From contig NZ_JARXXP010000011.1 in the NCBI RefSeq assembly GCF_029893965.1, forward strand, positions 1 to 64,000: DNA of 64,000 nucleotides. The letters are read 5' to 3'. Position numbers and translations under genes: made by a program. This stretch comes from Paenibacillus sp. PastM-3 (lineage in GTDB: Bacteria > Bacillota > Bacilli > Paenibacillales > Paenibacillaceae). Below are positions 8,372-16,371 of the stretch, piece by piece. The notes under the pieces are model-generated. The model was not told where the DNA came from and did not search any database. It saw only the letters and a program-made list of their open reading frames with translations. Positions within the stretch are counted from its first letter, which is position 1, and each line of letters begins with the position of its first letter.

Positions 8372-8869
8372 CTAAAAGATATCGTTCACATCGGCAAGCA
8401 CCTTGCCGACCAGCTGATCCTTGGCTACAAACGGAGTCGGCCACAAATGGGCATCATAGCTGACATTCCGGTTGTCGCCAAGGAAGAAATAATGCTCTTC
8501 CGGCACGGTAACCGGTCCGAAGGTATAGGTCATCGTTTCCTTCAGATACGGCTCATCAATCTTGCTGCCGTTCCGGTAAAGTGCCCCGTCCTTGATCTCA
8601 ATCGTATCACCCGGCAGTCCGATCAGCCGTTTTACATAACGTTTCCCTTCCTCGCCGGGTACCGGCGGGTAGAAAACAACGATATCACCATGCGCAAGCT
8701 TCGTCATCCAGAGCATTTTTTCCACAAACAGCCTGTCATTCACCTCAATTGTCGGGACCATGGAATCCGTCGGGACTCTCATCGCTTCAGCAACATACGA
8801 CCGGATAAACAAGGACAGGATTACACCCAGCGCGATACTGGGCAGCCACTGCTTCAGAATTTTTTTCAT
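8372..8869 (-). CDS. lepB: Type I signal peptidase
   Basis: 165 residues. It has a single N-terminal TM helix (about residues 8-24) and an extracytoplasmic S26 catalytic domain. The nucleophile is Ser36 in PTDSMVPT, and the general base is Lys80 in RYVKRLIGLPGD; box E is FFLGDNRNVSYDAH. It cleaves signal peptides of Sec/Tat-exported preproteins. The start is ATG 8869, behind GGAGGG; the upstream in-frame ATG at 8920 would overlap the preceding gene and lacks a good ribosome site. Most Gram-positive genomes carry several paralogues. Confidence 0.93.
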   Translation of the reverse strand: MKKILKQWLPSIALGVILSLFIRSYVAEAMRVPTDSMVPTIEVNDRLFVEKMLWMTKLAHGDIVVFYPPVPGEEGKRYVKRLIGLPGDTIEIKDGALYRNGSKIDEPYLKETMTYTFGPVTVPEEHYFFLGDNRNVSYDAHLWPTPFVAKDQLVGKVLADVNDIF

Positions 8870-8909
8870 ATTGGCCCTCCGCTTGTCCGATTTAGATATA
8901 AAGTTGGAA

Positions 8910-9311
8910 TTAGAGTTCAAACTTAGCTAATATCCGTGACATTTCAGCCTCGACATCAACTGCAGTGCCCTTCTGGATATGTATAACAAGAAAGCCTCCA
9001 AAAATATGTTCATAACGCCCGCCATTTTCCTTGACCGTCTGCTTCAGCGCTGAAATCTCTCTTGAACCCGCCGCTTCCTTGCTGAGCAGCCAGGCATACC
9101 GCTGATAGGCTGATTTCTGCACAGTCTCCACATAATAGGAGATCCCCTGCTTCTCCTTGACCCGGATAATATCTCCGAGCGTTATGCCCGGGTTAAAAAT
9201 CGGCGTCTCTTCAATCCTGTATTTGTCCTGCGCTACTGGAGTCACATCAATTACTTCTATCTCACGCCCTGACTCGTCAAAACAGATATGCAGCCCTACT
9301 GTATCCGGCAT
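8910..9311 (-). CDS. Conserved hypothetical protein, resembling DUF4265
   Basis: 133 residues, with no signal peptide or TM segment. The N-terminal half (IEVIDVTPVAQDKYRIEETP, then GITLGDIIRVKE) has the pattern of the DUF4265 family, small cytoplasmic proteins of unknown function. The assignment is by pattern memory and is tentative. The start is ATG 9311 or the adjacent ATG 9314, preceded by GAGGTGT. It ends 40 bp before the signal peptidase start on the same strand, so the two may be cotranscribed. Confidence 0.65.
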   Translation of the reverse strand: MPDTVGLHICFDESGREIEVIDVTPVAQDKYRIEETPIFNPGITLGDIIRVKEKQGISYYVETVQKSAYQRYAWLLSKEAAGSREISALKQTVKENGGRYEHIFGGFLVIHIQKGTAVDVEAEMSRILAKFEL

Positions 9312-9458
9312 CATACACCTCAATTCTTAACAAAATCCGTGAACCTTCATTGTATTCAAACTTTCATAGTTTGGCAATGAGCGTGATCAACGGACCGCTG
9401 CCTACGGGCTGCTTTCATAACACCTCCTTCCGGTTACGCTTATTATATACAAGCAAGG

Positions 9459-10511
9459 TTACATCCCGGGTATCAGCCCGTTTAATTCCGGGTTACTTTT
9501 AGGTGAAGCTTTGCCAATCGTTACACTTGTACCATTTATATCCGATGTAAATTCAGCCTTCAGCCTCATTTTTGCCAGCATATAACTTACCGCCGACAAA
9601 CCGATCCCCGCCCCGCGCTCATAAGCTGAGTTCTCCATCCCCGGTCCTTTGTCCGCAACAAGGATTACTTCTTTTTCTATATCCACCGCGATGTTTACAT
9701 ATTTTCCGTCTGCCGCATGCCGAATAATATTCTGAAATAAATTATCCAGCACCCGTGTCAGCCATTTAGGGTCTGCTTCCCAATAAAAAGTCTTCTCAGC
9801 CGGCAAATCAGCATCGATCTGGATGTCCTGTTCTTCAAACACAGCGTACCAGGCAGCAACAGATGCTCTTACCAATCGTGTAATATCGGTTGAAGCAGGC
9901 TCAAAAGGATGTTTCCCTGAAGTAAGCAGGGTATAGGAAAACAAATCGTCCATCAGCTCTCCGGCTCTTGTAATCGTATGGTCCATCTCGGCTAACGAGC
10001 TTTGTCCTTCTGAACTGATTGATTCTTTATTTAATCTGGTAACATGTCCTCTCAATATGGTCAGCGGTGTCCGCAAATCATGTGATAAATTCGCAATGAG
10101 CCGGTGGCGCAATAATTCCTCTTCCCGTTCCCGCGTGCGGCTGTCTTCAAGCTGCTGAATCATCCAGTTGAAAGAGCTGCCTAACTGATCTATTTCATCC
10201 ATACGGTCACTTTGAACAGTTACGGATTGTGGAAACGAGTTATGTTTAGCCGAAAATGCCATGGCTTCCTGTAAGCTGGTCAGTCGTTTGCGGAGCTTCA
10301 GGAAAAACAGCCAGGATATCAGAACAAAGGCAACAATAATAAAGCCAAACACAAACAGTACTGTATAAAATTGATTTAACGTATTCAGATTTACTTCATT
10401 GACAGAAACCCCGACAAACGCTGAGAGAACAATAAGCACCATAGGAGGAAAAAAGATAAACATAAAATGGACTTTCAGATAACGGCGGAATAACGACCTG
10501 TCCTGTTTCAT
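9459..10511 (-). CDS. Membrane sensor histidine kinase
   Basis: 350 residues. Two TM helices near residues 13-35 and 44-70 with a very short outside loop are followed by a HAMP-like linker, a HisKA domain with NLSHDLRTPLTILRGH (phospho-acceptor His near 146), and an HATPase_c domain with NLFQNIIRHA (N box), VADKGPGM (G1) and GAGIGLSAVSYML (G2). The small extracellular loop suggests it senses the membrane or a partner transporter. It overlaps its response regulator by 4 nt. The signal is unknown. Confidence 0.92.
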   Translation of the reverse strand: MKQDRSLFRRYLKVHFMFIFFPPMVLIVLSAFVGVSVNEVNLNTLNQFYTVLFVFGFIIVAFVLISWLFFLKLRKRLTSLQEAMAFSAKHNSFPQSVTVQSDRMDEIDQLGSSFNWMIQQLEDSRTREREEELLRHRLIANLSHDLRTPLTILRGHVTRLNKESISSEGQSSLAEMDHTITRAGELMDDLFSYTLLTSGKHPFEPASTDITRLVRASVAAWYAVFEEQDIQIDADLPAEKTFYWEADPKWLTRVLDNLFQNIIRHAADGKYVNIAVDIEKEVILVADKGPGMENSAYERGAGIGLSAVSYMLAKMRLKAEFTSDINGTSVTIGKASPKSNPELNGLIPGM

Positions 10512-11185
10512 AGCTTCACCCGGTAGCCGATTCCCTTCAGCGTTTCAATAATCTCCGGTGAATCCGGATTACGCTCCAGCTTTTGACGCAGTCTGCGGAT
10601 GTGTACCATCAACGTTTTATCGCCTGTAATATAAGCTTCTTCCCAAACAGCCTCATAAATTTGTTCCTTCGGCAGAACCTGATTCGGATGGCGTAAAAAA
10701 TACATTAAAATCTGATGCTGCTTCCCAGTCAAAATAATCTCTTCACCGTTGCGTTTGTCAAAGATCAGCTGGAGCTGCGGATCAACTTCAATATGTTCAC
10801 CTAATAAAATCCGTCCTGAACTTGTTCCGCTGCTGCGACGTATTAATACTTCTAATCTTGCAACCAGTTCATCCGTGTGGAACGGTTTCGTTAAATAGTC
10901 ATCCGCGAATTGTAGCCCCTCTACCTTATCATCTATTGATGTCCGGGCAGTTAACAGCAAGATAGGAACGGCAGGAGCCGCCTTTTTTAAGCGTCTGCCC
11001 ACAGTGAATCCGTCCAAACCCGGCAGCATAATGTCCAAAATCACAATTTCATGCTGCTTTACTTCCTGTTCAGCGCCTTCGCCGGAAAGCAGCCACTGAA
11101 CTGAAAATCCCCGCTGCTCCAATTCTTCCTTTACCCAGCCGCCAATCTTCTCGTTATCTTCAATGTATAAAATATTTCTTTTCAA
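10508..11185 (-). CDS. OmpR/PhoB-family response regulator
   Basis: 225 residues. The receiver domain has IEDNE at the N terminus, phospho-acceptor Asp in IVILDIMLPG (near residue 52), the T of LLLTA and K of LTKPF. The C-terminal winged helix includes EAYITGDKTLMVHIRRLRQKLE and ETLKGIGYRVKL. It is translated just ahead of the histidine kinase (overlap 4 nt) and lies 38 bp downstream of the SDR gene, so the three genes may form one transcript. The targets are unknown. Confidence 0.94.
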   Translation of the reverse strand: MKRNILYIEDNEKIGGWVKEELEQRGFSVQWLLSGEGAEQEVKQHEIVILDIMLPGLDGFTVGRRLKKAAPAVPILLLTARTSIDDKVEGLQFADDYLTKPFHTDELVARLEVLIRRSSGTSSGRILLGEHIEVDPQLQLIFDKRNGEEIILTGKQHQILMYFLRHPNQVLPKEQIYEAVWEEAYITGDKTLMVHIRRLRQKLERNPDSPEIIETLKGIGYRVKL

Positions 11186-11223
11186 GTCATACCCTTCTCT
11201 CTATATGGGGAGATGTACACCAT

Positions 11224-12090
11224 CTATTTCATCCCCGCCAGGGATTTGGCAATGAAGCGTTCGAGCGTTTTCCAGGGGAGCAGGATTTTGCCGATGATCA
11301 GGCCGTGAATACCCTTGCCGACCGGATAGCGCAGCTTGGGAGAACGCTTCCGGACAAGTCTTCCGATCAGTTCTGCTACCTGTGCAGGATCCGGCGCTGT
11401 TTCTGCAGTCCTACGGGAGTAGCTAAGCACCTGCTCCAGCTGCTTTTTGTAAGGAGAAGCGTCACTGGTGCGGATGCCCTCCATCCCTTTGCCCCAGATC
11501 GGTGTACGGAAGGAGCCGGGTTCGACCAGAATGACCCTGATCCCAAAAGGCAGCAGCTCCTGGCGCAGACTTTCGCTGAAGCCCTCCACTGCAAACTTGG
11601 ATGCGGCATACGGCGCATAGCCGGGAAAGCCGAACAGGCCGCTCACACTGCTGACATTGATAATGCAGCCTTCACGCTGTCCGCGCATAACCGGCAAAAC
11701 AGCCTTGGTAACCTCCACCAGACCGAAAAAATTCGTATCCATCTGCCGCCGCCACTCCTCCATGCTTACTTCTTCCGTGAAGCCGCCAACAGCGAAGCCT
11801 GCATTATTCACCAGCACATCAATCACTCCGAAGCGCTCGGTAACCGTTGATACGGCCGCTTCAATGGAGTCTGATCGCGTAACATCCATCGTCACCAGAT
11901 GAATTCTCTTCGTTACTCCGGCCGCATCCGCCTGGCGGAGCAGCTCGTCCTTGCGCTGCAGATCACGCATACACGCAACCACCTGATATCCCTGGCCAGC
12001 CAGCCTGACTGCCGTCAGCAGCCCGAAACCGCTGGATGTTCCCGTAATCAGCGCGACTTGATCACGGGCTTCTTCATGTATTTGATTCAT
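11224..12090 (-). CDS. Short-chain dehydrogenase/reductase (SDR)
   Basis: 288 residues, classical SDR. The cofactor motif TGTSSGFG is near residue 17, NNAG near 91, and active-site YAASK follows upstream Ser in INVSSVSG. The arrangement is typical of NADP(H)-dependent oxidoreductases of the retinol/steroid dehydrogenase-like branch with an extended C terminus. The substrate cannot be told. ATG 12090 is preceded by AGGAGG. The gene reads toward the response regulator/kinase pair. Confidence 0.92.
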   Translation of the reverse strand: MNQIHEEARDQVALITGTSSGFGLLTAVRLAGQGYQVVACMRDLQRKDELLRQADAAGVTKRIHLVTMDVTRSDSIEAAVSTVTERFGVIDVLVNNAGFAVGGFTEEVSMEEWRRQMDTNFFGLVEVTKAVLPVMRGQREGCIINVSSVSGLFGFPGYAPYAASKFAVEGFSESLRQELLPFGIRVILVEPGSFRTPIWGKGMEGIRTSDASPYKKQLEQVLSYSRRTAETAPDPAQVAELIGRLVRKRSPKLRYPVGKGIHGLIIGKILLPWKTLERFIAKSLAGMK

Positions 12091-12171
12091 TTAAGCCTCC
12101 TGTGCTGTGACTGGTCACTTCTATTCAATATTCTGTATTGTTGCAATGGCGAACTGGTGTTCTTTTATCTC

Positions 12172-12200
12172 TTGACTTCCCAATAAATTCAAGCTATAGT
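12172..12200 (+). promoter_or_regulatory. Sigma-A promoter of the secreted coiled-coil gene
   Basis: TTGACT at 12172-12177 and TATAGT at 12195-12200 are separated by exactly 17 bp, a near-consensus vegetative promoter. The expected transcript start is near 12207. This gives a leader of about 110 nt before the ATG at 12317, enclosing the hairpin at 12222-12287. Confidence 0.75.
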
Positions 12201-12221
12201 GTGTATAAATTATACATGTTG

Positions 12222-12287
12222 AGCGGGCGAAGCACCTCGCAGGACAGGCATCTATGCCTTTCTTGGGGGTGCTTTTTGGCGTTCGCT
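12222..12287 (+). promoter_or_regulatory. Structured leader RNA with terminator-like hairpin
   Basis: Within the transcribed leader the arms AGCACC (12231-12236) and GGTGCT (12268-12273) enclose a second hairpin, AGGCAT/ATGCCT, with CAGGA pairing to TTCTTG between them. Five T residues follow (12273-12277). An outer AGCG/CGCT pair (12222-12225, 12284-12287) could close the whole element. The structure looks like an intrinsic terminator placed between promoter and gene, as in an attenuator or riboswitch expression platform. I do not recognise a known riboswitch class. Confidence 0.6.
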
Positions 12288-12316
12288 GATAACATGCAGA
12301 AATGGAGATGATTGAA

Positions 12317-13099
12317 ATGAACATTCCTTCTATGACAAGCAGAATCCGCAGCCTTACTGTCCTGCTGGTCATTCTGGCGGTTCTATCCGGGAACGCCCCC
12401 CGGGCTGCCGCAGCCTCTGACTGGGATGAGGGACTTGACCAGATTAATGACCTGTACGGCAGCTACATCAGCCTGCAGGCCTTTGTTAAGGCTGAGAGCA
12501 AGCGCAATCAGGAGCTGCGCAAGCAGAACACAGCCGATCTCGCTGCCGTTAATGTAAGGCTTCAGGCAACCGACAAGAGTCTGCTGAGCCTGCTCAAGTC
12601 AGAGGCTGATGCTACCAGGAAGAAGCATGCTGCACTGCTGGAGCAATATGCTTCGCTGGGCAAACAAGCTGCTGCTGCACGTAAAGCGGGCAATCTCAAG
12701 AGCGCTACTTCATTCGATCTGAAGCGCAATAAATTGAAGGCTGCTGCGACTGCAGCGCGGGTTGAGATTAAGAGTAAGAATACGGCGCTTACCGAAGCTA
12801 CAAGTGCTGCTGCTGCGAAGAACAAGCCTGCCAAAGATGCTTTGTCGCCTGTATCCGGATTAAGAAAGCAAATCACTGCCGGGAACAAGCAGATCAGCGA
12901 AGCTCAGGCTCTCCGCTCAGAAGCGGACAAACAATATAAGGCTGCAGTAAAGGCAGGAGACGCTGTTACTGCTGCAGCCGGAATGAAGCTTTCCTGCGCC
13001 CGGATGACGGAAATCCGTACTTATCTGCAGCAGGTCTATGTACTTGAGCAGAAGATTACTGCGGCACTCCGGCTTGCCGAATCCAGGCTTCCGGAATGA
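12317..13099 (+). CDS. Secreted alanine/lysine-rich coiled-coil protein, unknown function
   Basis: 260 residues. The N-terminal signal peptide ends near APRAAAA-S (about residue 32), followed by long helical, Ala/Lys/Leu-rich stretches with heptad-like spacing through most of the mature protein. There is one Cys near the C terminus. No enzymatic motif is seen. It is probably exported and wall-associated or free. The start is ATG 12317 with GGAG upstream. It is transcribed from a strong predicted promoter through a structured leader, and it converges with amj. I do not recognise the family. Confidence 0.8.
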   Translation: MNIPSMTSRIRSLTVLLVILAVLSGNAPRAAAASDWDEGLDQINDLYGSYISLQAFVKAESKRNQELRKQNTADLAAVNVRLQATDKSLLSLLKSEADATRKKHAALLEQYASLGKQAAAARKAGNLKSATSFDLKRNKLKAAATAARVEIKSKNTALTEATSAAAAKNKPAKDALSPVSGLRKQITAGNKQISEAQALRSEADKQYKAAVKAGDAVTAAAGMKLSCARMTEIRTYLQQVYVLEQKITAALRLAESRLPE

Positions 13100-13129
13100 A
13101 GATCTCTGGGCTGAAGCCTGCAGGCTCTG

Positions 13130-13930
13130 TCAGATCAGCTGAACCATCCAGCTGATGAAATAGGCTGCCGGCTCAAATACAAGCTGGCCGAGCAATGTTC
13201 CGAGAACTCTGGAGAACATTAGCAGAACATAGATTTTCCCTAGCTGGTCACGATACTCTACACTCTCTGTAGCCTTATGGGTGATAATCCCCAGCTGCGG
13301 ATCAATAAAGATGGTCAGCAGAATCGTAGCCAGACCGTTGATCAGCCCTGAAGCGTTCGAGGCGGTGGCAAGCAGCTGGGGAGACAGATGGCCAGCATAC
13401 AGGGAAGACAATACACCGACAGTATAGAATCCCGTGACGAAGATGTTCATAATAATGAACCGCTTGGGGATGCCGAGATACCGGAAGCTGGGCAGCTGCA
13501 GGCCGGGCCGTTTGAAATATTTGCGGGTGTTCTTGAGCTGCTCCACTGTCACGCTGCTGAGCAGCTTGGGAATGGAGCCCTCTATCTCCAGCCTGGAAAT
13601 CACCCTGCTGAACAGGCCGACAAAGGTCGGGAATAGCGCAATTGCAATCAGAGTACCCAGGGTGGAAGCGAGCATAATAATCCGCAGATAATTGCCGAGC
13701 GGAAAGCTTGGATCTTGATTGTTGGAGTAGTCCACAAATTTGGCTGTCAGCGGGGCCTGAATCATATTGGCTGTTCTTGAGATCAGTACAATAATACCGG
13801 TCAGGGATAAGGCAATCGCAATCTTGTTCAGCTTCACACCGGCAAAACGGATCGAATAGGATAACGTTTCTGCCGTATTAATGATCAGAGTCAGCAGGCA
13901 TACCACGATTAAGCTGTTGGTCATGGTCAT
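13130..13930 (-). CDS. amj: Lipid II flippase Amj family protein
   Basis: 266 residues, a polytopic membrane protein with about six hydrophobic segments. Characteristic stretches are LIINTAETLSYSIRFAGV at the N terminus, LISRTANMIQAPLTAKFVDYS, and FIDPQLGIITHKATE near residue 210. These match the Amj (YdaH, formerly DUF2837) family, which flips the peptidoglycan precursor lipid II and backs up MurJ. Its ATG overlaps the stop of the DUF2809 gene by one base (TAATG), so translation is coupled. In Bacillus subtilis amj belongs to the sigma-M regulon (family knowledge). Confidence 0.9.
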   Translation of the reverse strand: MTMTNSLIVVCLLTLIINTAETLSYSIRFAGVKLNKIAIALSLTGIIVLISRTANMIQAPLTAKFVDYSNNQDPSFPLGNYLRIIMLASTLGTLIAIALFPTFVGLFSRVISRLEIEGSIPKLLSSVTVEQLKNTRKYFKRPGLQLPSFRYLGIPKRFIIMNIFVTGFYTVGVLSSLYAGHLSPQLLATASNASGLINGLATILLTIFIDPQLGIITHKATESVEYRDQLGKIYVLLMFSRVLGTLLGQLVFEPAAYFISWMVQLI

Positions 13931-14220
13931 TAGGAAATCTCATCTCCATCAAGCTTATTTATCACGGGTGAAGCTCTGTTCAGGCACCAGCGGTCCAGTA
14001 TACAGGCTCCGCAGATTCCTGCTGTATAGCGCACCAGGTCGATCCAGAGGAACCCTCTGCCCAGAATCAGCCCGCCAGGCAGCGTAGCCCGTACTTCGTT
14101 AATCCATGCTGACTGGTACAGCTGGCTGAACTCGATGCTGAAGCTGAACAGCATACTCAGCCCCAGCGCAACTGCCATTGAACACCGGCTGAGCAGCAGG
14201 CGGAATCCGAAATTCACCAT
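13930..14220 (-). CDS. DUF2809-type small membrane protein, 5' end eroded
   Basis: 96 residues from ATG 14220. The pattern FSIEFSQLYQSAWINEVRAT...GRGFLWIDLVRYTAG is the core of DUF2809 membrane proteins (function unknown). Family similarity continues upstream of the ATG, in frame, through LPEFAAAHLGDALWAA as far as the NUDIX stop at 14284-14286. That adds about 21 residues but no normal start codon. The first TM helix of the family seems missing. Either it is translated from a downstream or unusual start by coupling, or it is a decaying remnant created by a deletion against the NUDIX gene. Confidence 0.6.
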   Translation of the reverse strand: MVNFGFRLLLSRCSMAVALGLSMLFSFSIEFSQLYQSAWINEVRATLPGGLILGRGFLWIDLVRYTAGICGACILDRWCLNRASPVINKLDGDEIS

Positions 14221-14283
14221 TGCCGCCCATAACGCATCTCCCAGATGGGCTGCGGCAAATTCAGGCAGATACTCAACAAGAAT

Positions 14284-14760
14284 CTACTCGAATATTGCCG
14301 GCTGAGCTTCGCCTGACGGTCTCCTGAACAGCTCAGGCGGATAAGGAATGGCGATCTGCGGCAGCTCTTCTTCGCTGAAGAACCTGAGCTCCTCACACTC
14401 TCCGTCCATATTTCTTGGTGTACCCTTGACGATAGTACACTCGAATACAGTAACAGAGTACTCGACACGGTCACCATTACTGTACTCATAGGCATATTTT
14501 GCCCCGCCGAATACGCCGCTGACTCTTAATGGGGTTACCATTAGCCCAGTCTCCTCGAACACCTCGCGGCGCACTGCCCTGGACGGAGTCTCCCCGGGCT
14601 CAACTGCACCGGCCGGCAGACCCCACAGCGTTTCTCCGCTTTTGCGGACGAAGAGAATCTCATAGGCGTCATTACGAATGACTGCAGCTACAGACGGCAT
14701 CATCAGCAGGCTTGTACCTATCCGGCTGCGCAGCTCACGGTAATAATCAGATATCGGCAT
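14284..14760 (-). CDS. NUDIX hydrolase
   Basis: 158 residues. The Nudix box is complete: GAVEPGETPSRAVRREVFEE followed by TGL. The N-terminal region (YYRELRSRIGTSLLMMPSVAAVIRNDAYEILFVRKS) is typical of ADP-ribose/NTP-type NUDIX proteins in Bacillales. It hydrolyses nucleoside diphosphates linked to another moiety; the substrate is unknown. Its stop codon is followed directly, in the same frame, by DUF2809-like coding sequence. Confidence 0.9.
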   Translation of the reverse strand: MPISDYYRELRSRIGTSLLMMPSVAAVIRNDAYEILFVRKSGETLWGLPAGAVEPGETPSRAVRREVFEETGLMVTPLRVSGVFGGAKYAYEYSNGDRVEYSVTVFECTIVKGTPRNMDGECEELRFFSEEELPQIAIPYPPELFRRPSGEAQPAIFE

Positions 14761-14874
14761 GATAACGTCCCCCTCTATTTTGTACTAATGTATGATAATA
14801 AAGGTTCAGGAAGTACAGCACCCTCTATCTATATTAGACATCACATACCCCGGTTCCTTGCAGGCATGCCAAAT

Positions 14875-14912
14875 AAGGACCTTCCTTTGCCGCATGGTCA
14901 AAGAAAGGTCCT
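14875..14912 (-). terminator. Intrinsic terminator after the PF06541-type gene
   Basis: On the minus strand AGGACCTTTCTTTG pairs with CAAAGGAAGGTCCT, with a short T-containing tail. It lies between the gene ending at 14942 and the NUDIX gene. Confidence 0.7.
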
Positions 14913-14941
14913 GAATTTTAACATGTCCTTATGATTAGACG

Positions 14942-15532
14942 TTAGCCTTCACCATGCTCCAGTTCAGCCAGGCTGCGCCTGCGTATCCGGAAAGTCCAGA
15001 GCATATCGGCCAGGAACATCACAGCAATCAGCGGCAGAGCAGGCAACCACACAGGCTCCATTAAAGGGTACAGCAGCTCGATCAGCGGGTGAAGCGCATA
15101 GATGCATCCGGCAGACAATACCCACCAGTACAGTGAAAATTTAAGGCAGATGTGACCGTGGAGCTGGCGGGGCATGTCCGAGTAATCCCACCATTGCCTG
15201 CGGAAAAAGGTCTTGAGCAGCCAGCCGCTGGCGTATTCGACCAGTGACGGAATAATCAGCGCCAGCAGCAGGTACACGGGAAGCGGCAGCTCCAGCCTTT
15301 GAACCGACAGCAGCAGCAGCGGAGCAAAGCCATACATCGGTTTAACCGGCCCCTTTAGAAACCCTTCTTTGCGGAAGGTTCCCCGGCTGTAGAGATTATA
15401 TGTCCCTTCAAGGACCCAGCCCAAGAAGGAGTAGACTGCAAAGTAAAAGAAATACTGGCCTGCCGCCGCAAAAGCAGAATCGCTTCCAGGCGACAACAGC
15501 GGAAAAAGATTCACAGGCACTGCCTCCCTCAC
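14942..15532 (-). CDS. Putative ABC-transporter type IV membrane protein (PF06541-like)
   Basis: 196 residues with about five TM segments. The conserved features are YFAVYSFLGWVLEGTYNL, the GFLKGPVKPMYGFAPLLLL segment, and WWDYSDMPRQLHGHICLKFS. Together these define the family usually labelled putative ABC transporter permease (CmpB-like, PF06541). The label is historical; no ATPase partner is nearby and the role is unknown. It is a single gene with its own terminator. Confidence 0.8.
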   Translation of the reverse strand: MREAVPVNLFPLLSPGSDSAFAAAGQYFFYFAVYSFLGWVLEGTYNLYSRGTFRKEGFLKGPVKPMYGFAPLLLLSVQRLELPLPVYLLLALIIPSLVEYASGWLLKTFFRRQWWDYSDMPRQLHGHICLKFSLYWWVLSAGCIYALHPLIELLYPLMEPVWLPALPLIAVMFLADMLWTFRIRRRSLAELEHGEG

Positions 15533-15623
15533 TGTAAGTTTAGTTTTATACAGATGGTTCCGGGAGGTAGTATGCCATTGCTCCTTTCATCTTATACAAG
15601 AGACTTTTATATTAGTGCTAACC

Positions 15624-15670
15624 AAAAAGATGTCCCCGCAGCCTTTAAATCACGGCTACATGGGACATCT
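15624..15670 (-). terminator. Intrinsic terminator after the 61-residue ORF
   Basis: AGATGTCCC / GGGACATCT arms with an inner AGCC/GGCT pairing, then five T on the minus strand. It serves the small gene ending at 15715. Confidence 0.8.
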
Positions 15671-15714
15671 CCTTGTCATCCTTAACTTTGTCTGAAAACT
15701 GAACACTGTAGGGT

Positions 15715-15900
15715 TCACTCCTTCTGCTGCTGTTCCTTTACAAGCTGTGCCGTTAAAGGACTGTCATGCTGTTTTCTCAGGGCCTCCAGCGAAACTTCAC
15801 TGCGCACGCCAAAGTCCGAGCCGTACTTTTTCTCGAAATGGCCTGCGAGAGCCTCTCCCCGCTTTTGCCTGTACCTGCCGTTATCGTTCCGACTACGCAT
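15715..15900 (-). CDS. Small basic hypothetical protein (61 aa)
   Basis: Starts at ATG 15900 with GGGAGG well placed upstream. The residues MRSRNDNGRYRQKRGEALAG lead into FEKKYG and a C-terminal Lys/Gln tail. It is highly charged, soluble and probably helical. It has its own ribosome site and a good terminator, so it is likely expressed. The longer ORF with an upstream start would ignore the ribosome site. No family recognised. Confidence 0.7.
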   Translation of the reverse strand: MRSRNDNGRYRQKRGEALAGHFEKKYGSDFGVRSEVSLEALRKQHDSPLTAQLVKEQQQKE

Positions 15901-16048
15901 TTCTTTACCTCCCTCAAGTTCAATTGCCTGAGTCCCGGGAAATCTGCGCTGCTGTGCTGAATGATGAAGACTAATGGCTGTACTTGACCTGAGTATACAA
16001 CAGGCACCACGCAATACTCAATACACCATGTGCCATGTACGTAGAAAC

Positions 16049-16070
16049 AGGCTGTCCTATAGGACAGCCT
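16049..16070 (-). terminator. Perfect 22-bp palindrome, probable terminator
   Basis: AGGCTGTCCTA / TAGGACAGCCT is a perfect dyad. A short T-containing stretch (GTTTCT) follows on the minus strand. It lies 17 bp past the stop of the 57-residue ORF. Confidence 0.55.
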
Positions 16071-16087
16071 GCCTTGAGTGCATATCT

Positions 16088-16261
16088 TTAGTTTTTGGGA
16101 AGCGGGTCCGGATGGGCGGATTCCGCAGGTTTGGCTACCCAGTCATCAGCCTCCGGCTCAATATCCACGCCGTTCTCCATCTTCTTGCGTTCTGCCAGCG
16201 AGTCACCATCTTTATTTTCTTTATTGCGGAGATCCGCTTCGTTCTGAATGTGATCCGTCAT
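16088..16261 (-). CDS. Small acidic hypothetical protein (57 aa)
   Basis: ATG 16261 is preceded by GAGGAGGAATTCAC. The product begins MTDHIQNEADLRNKENKDGD and ends PAESAHPDPLPKN. It is strongly acidic, rich in Asp/Glu/Asn, with no hydrophobic segment, so probably disordered and cytoplasmic. A palindromic terminator candidate follows. It is too short for most ORF filters, but the ribosome site and clean stop support it. Similar short acidic proteins occur around Bacillales sporulation and stress genes, but no function can be assigned. Confidence 0.7.
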   Translation of the reverse strand: MTDHIQNEADLRNKENKDGDSLAERKKMENGVDIEPEADDWVAKPAESAHPDPLPKN

Positions 16262-16371
16262 GTGAATTCCTCCTCAGGCTTAACAGTTTTTTGTTCACTT
16301 AGTTATAGTTACCCGTAAGACTGATTTGCAAACATAAATTCTGAGTAAGAAGGTTCATAGACCGCTTCACT

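Noticed and set aside
12222..12287. Known riboswitch (c-di-GMP, c-di-AMP, NiCo, mini-ykkC)
   Set aside because: The conserved cores of these classes as I know them are not present; it is kept only as an unclassified leader structure.
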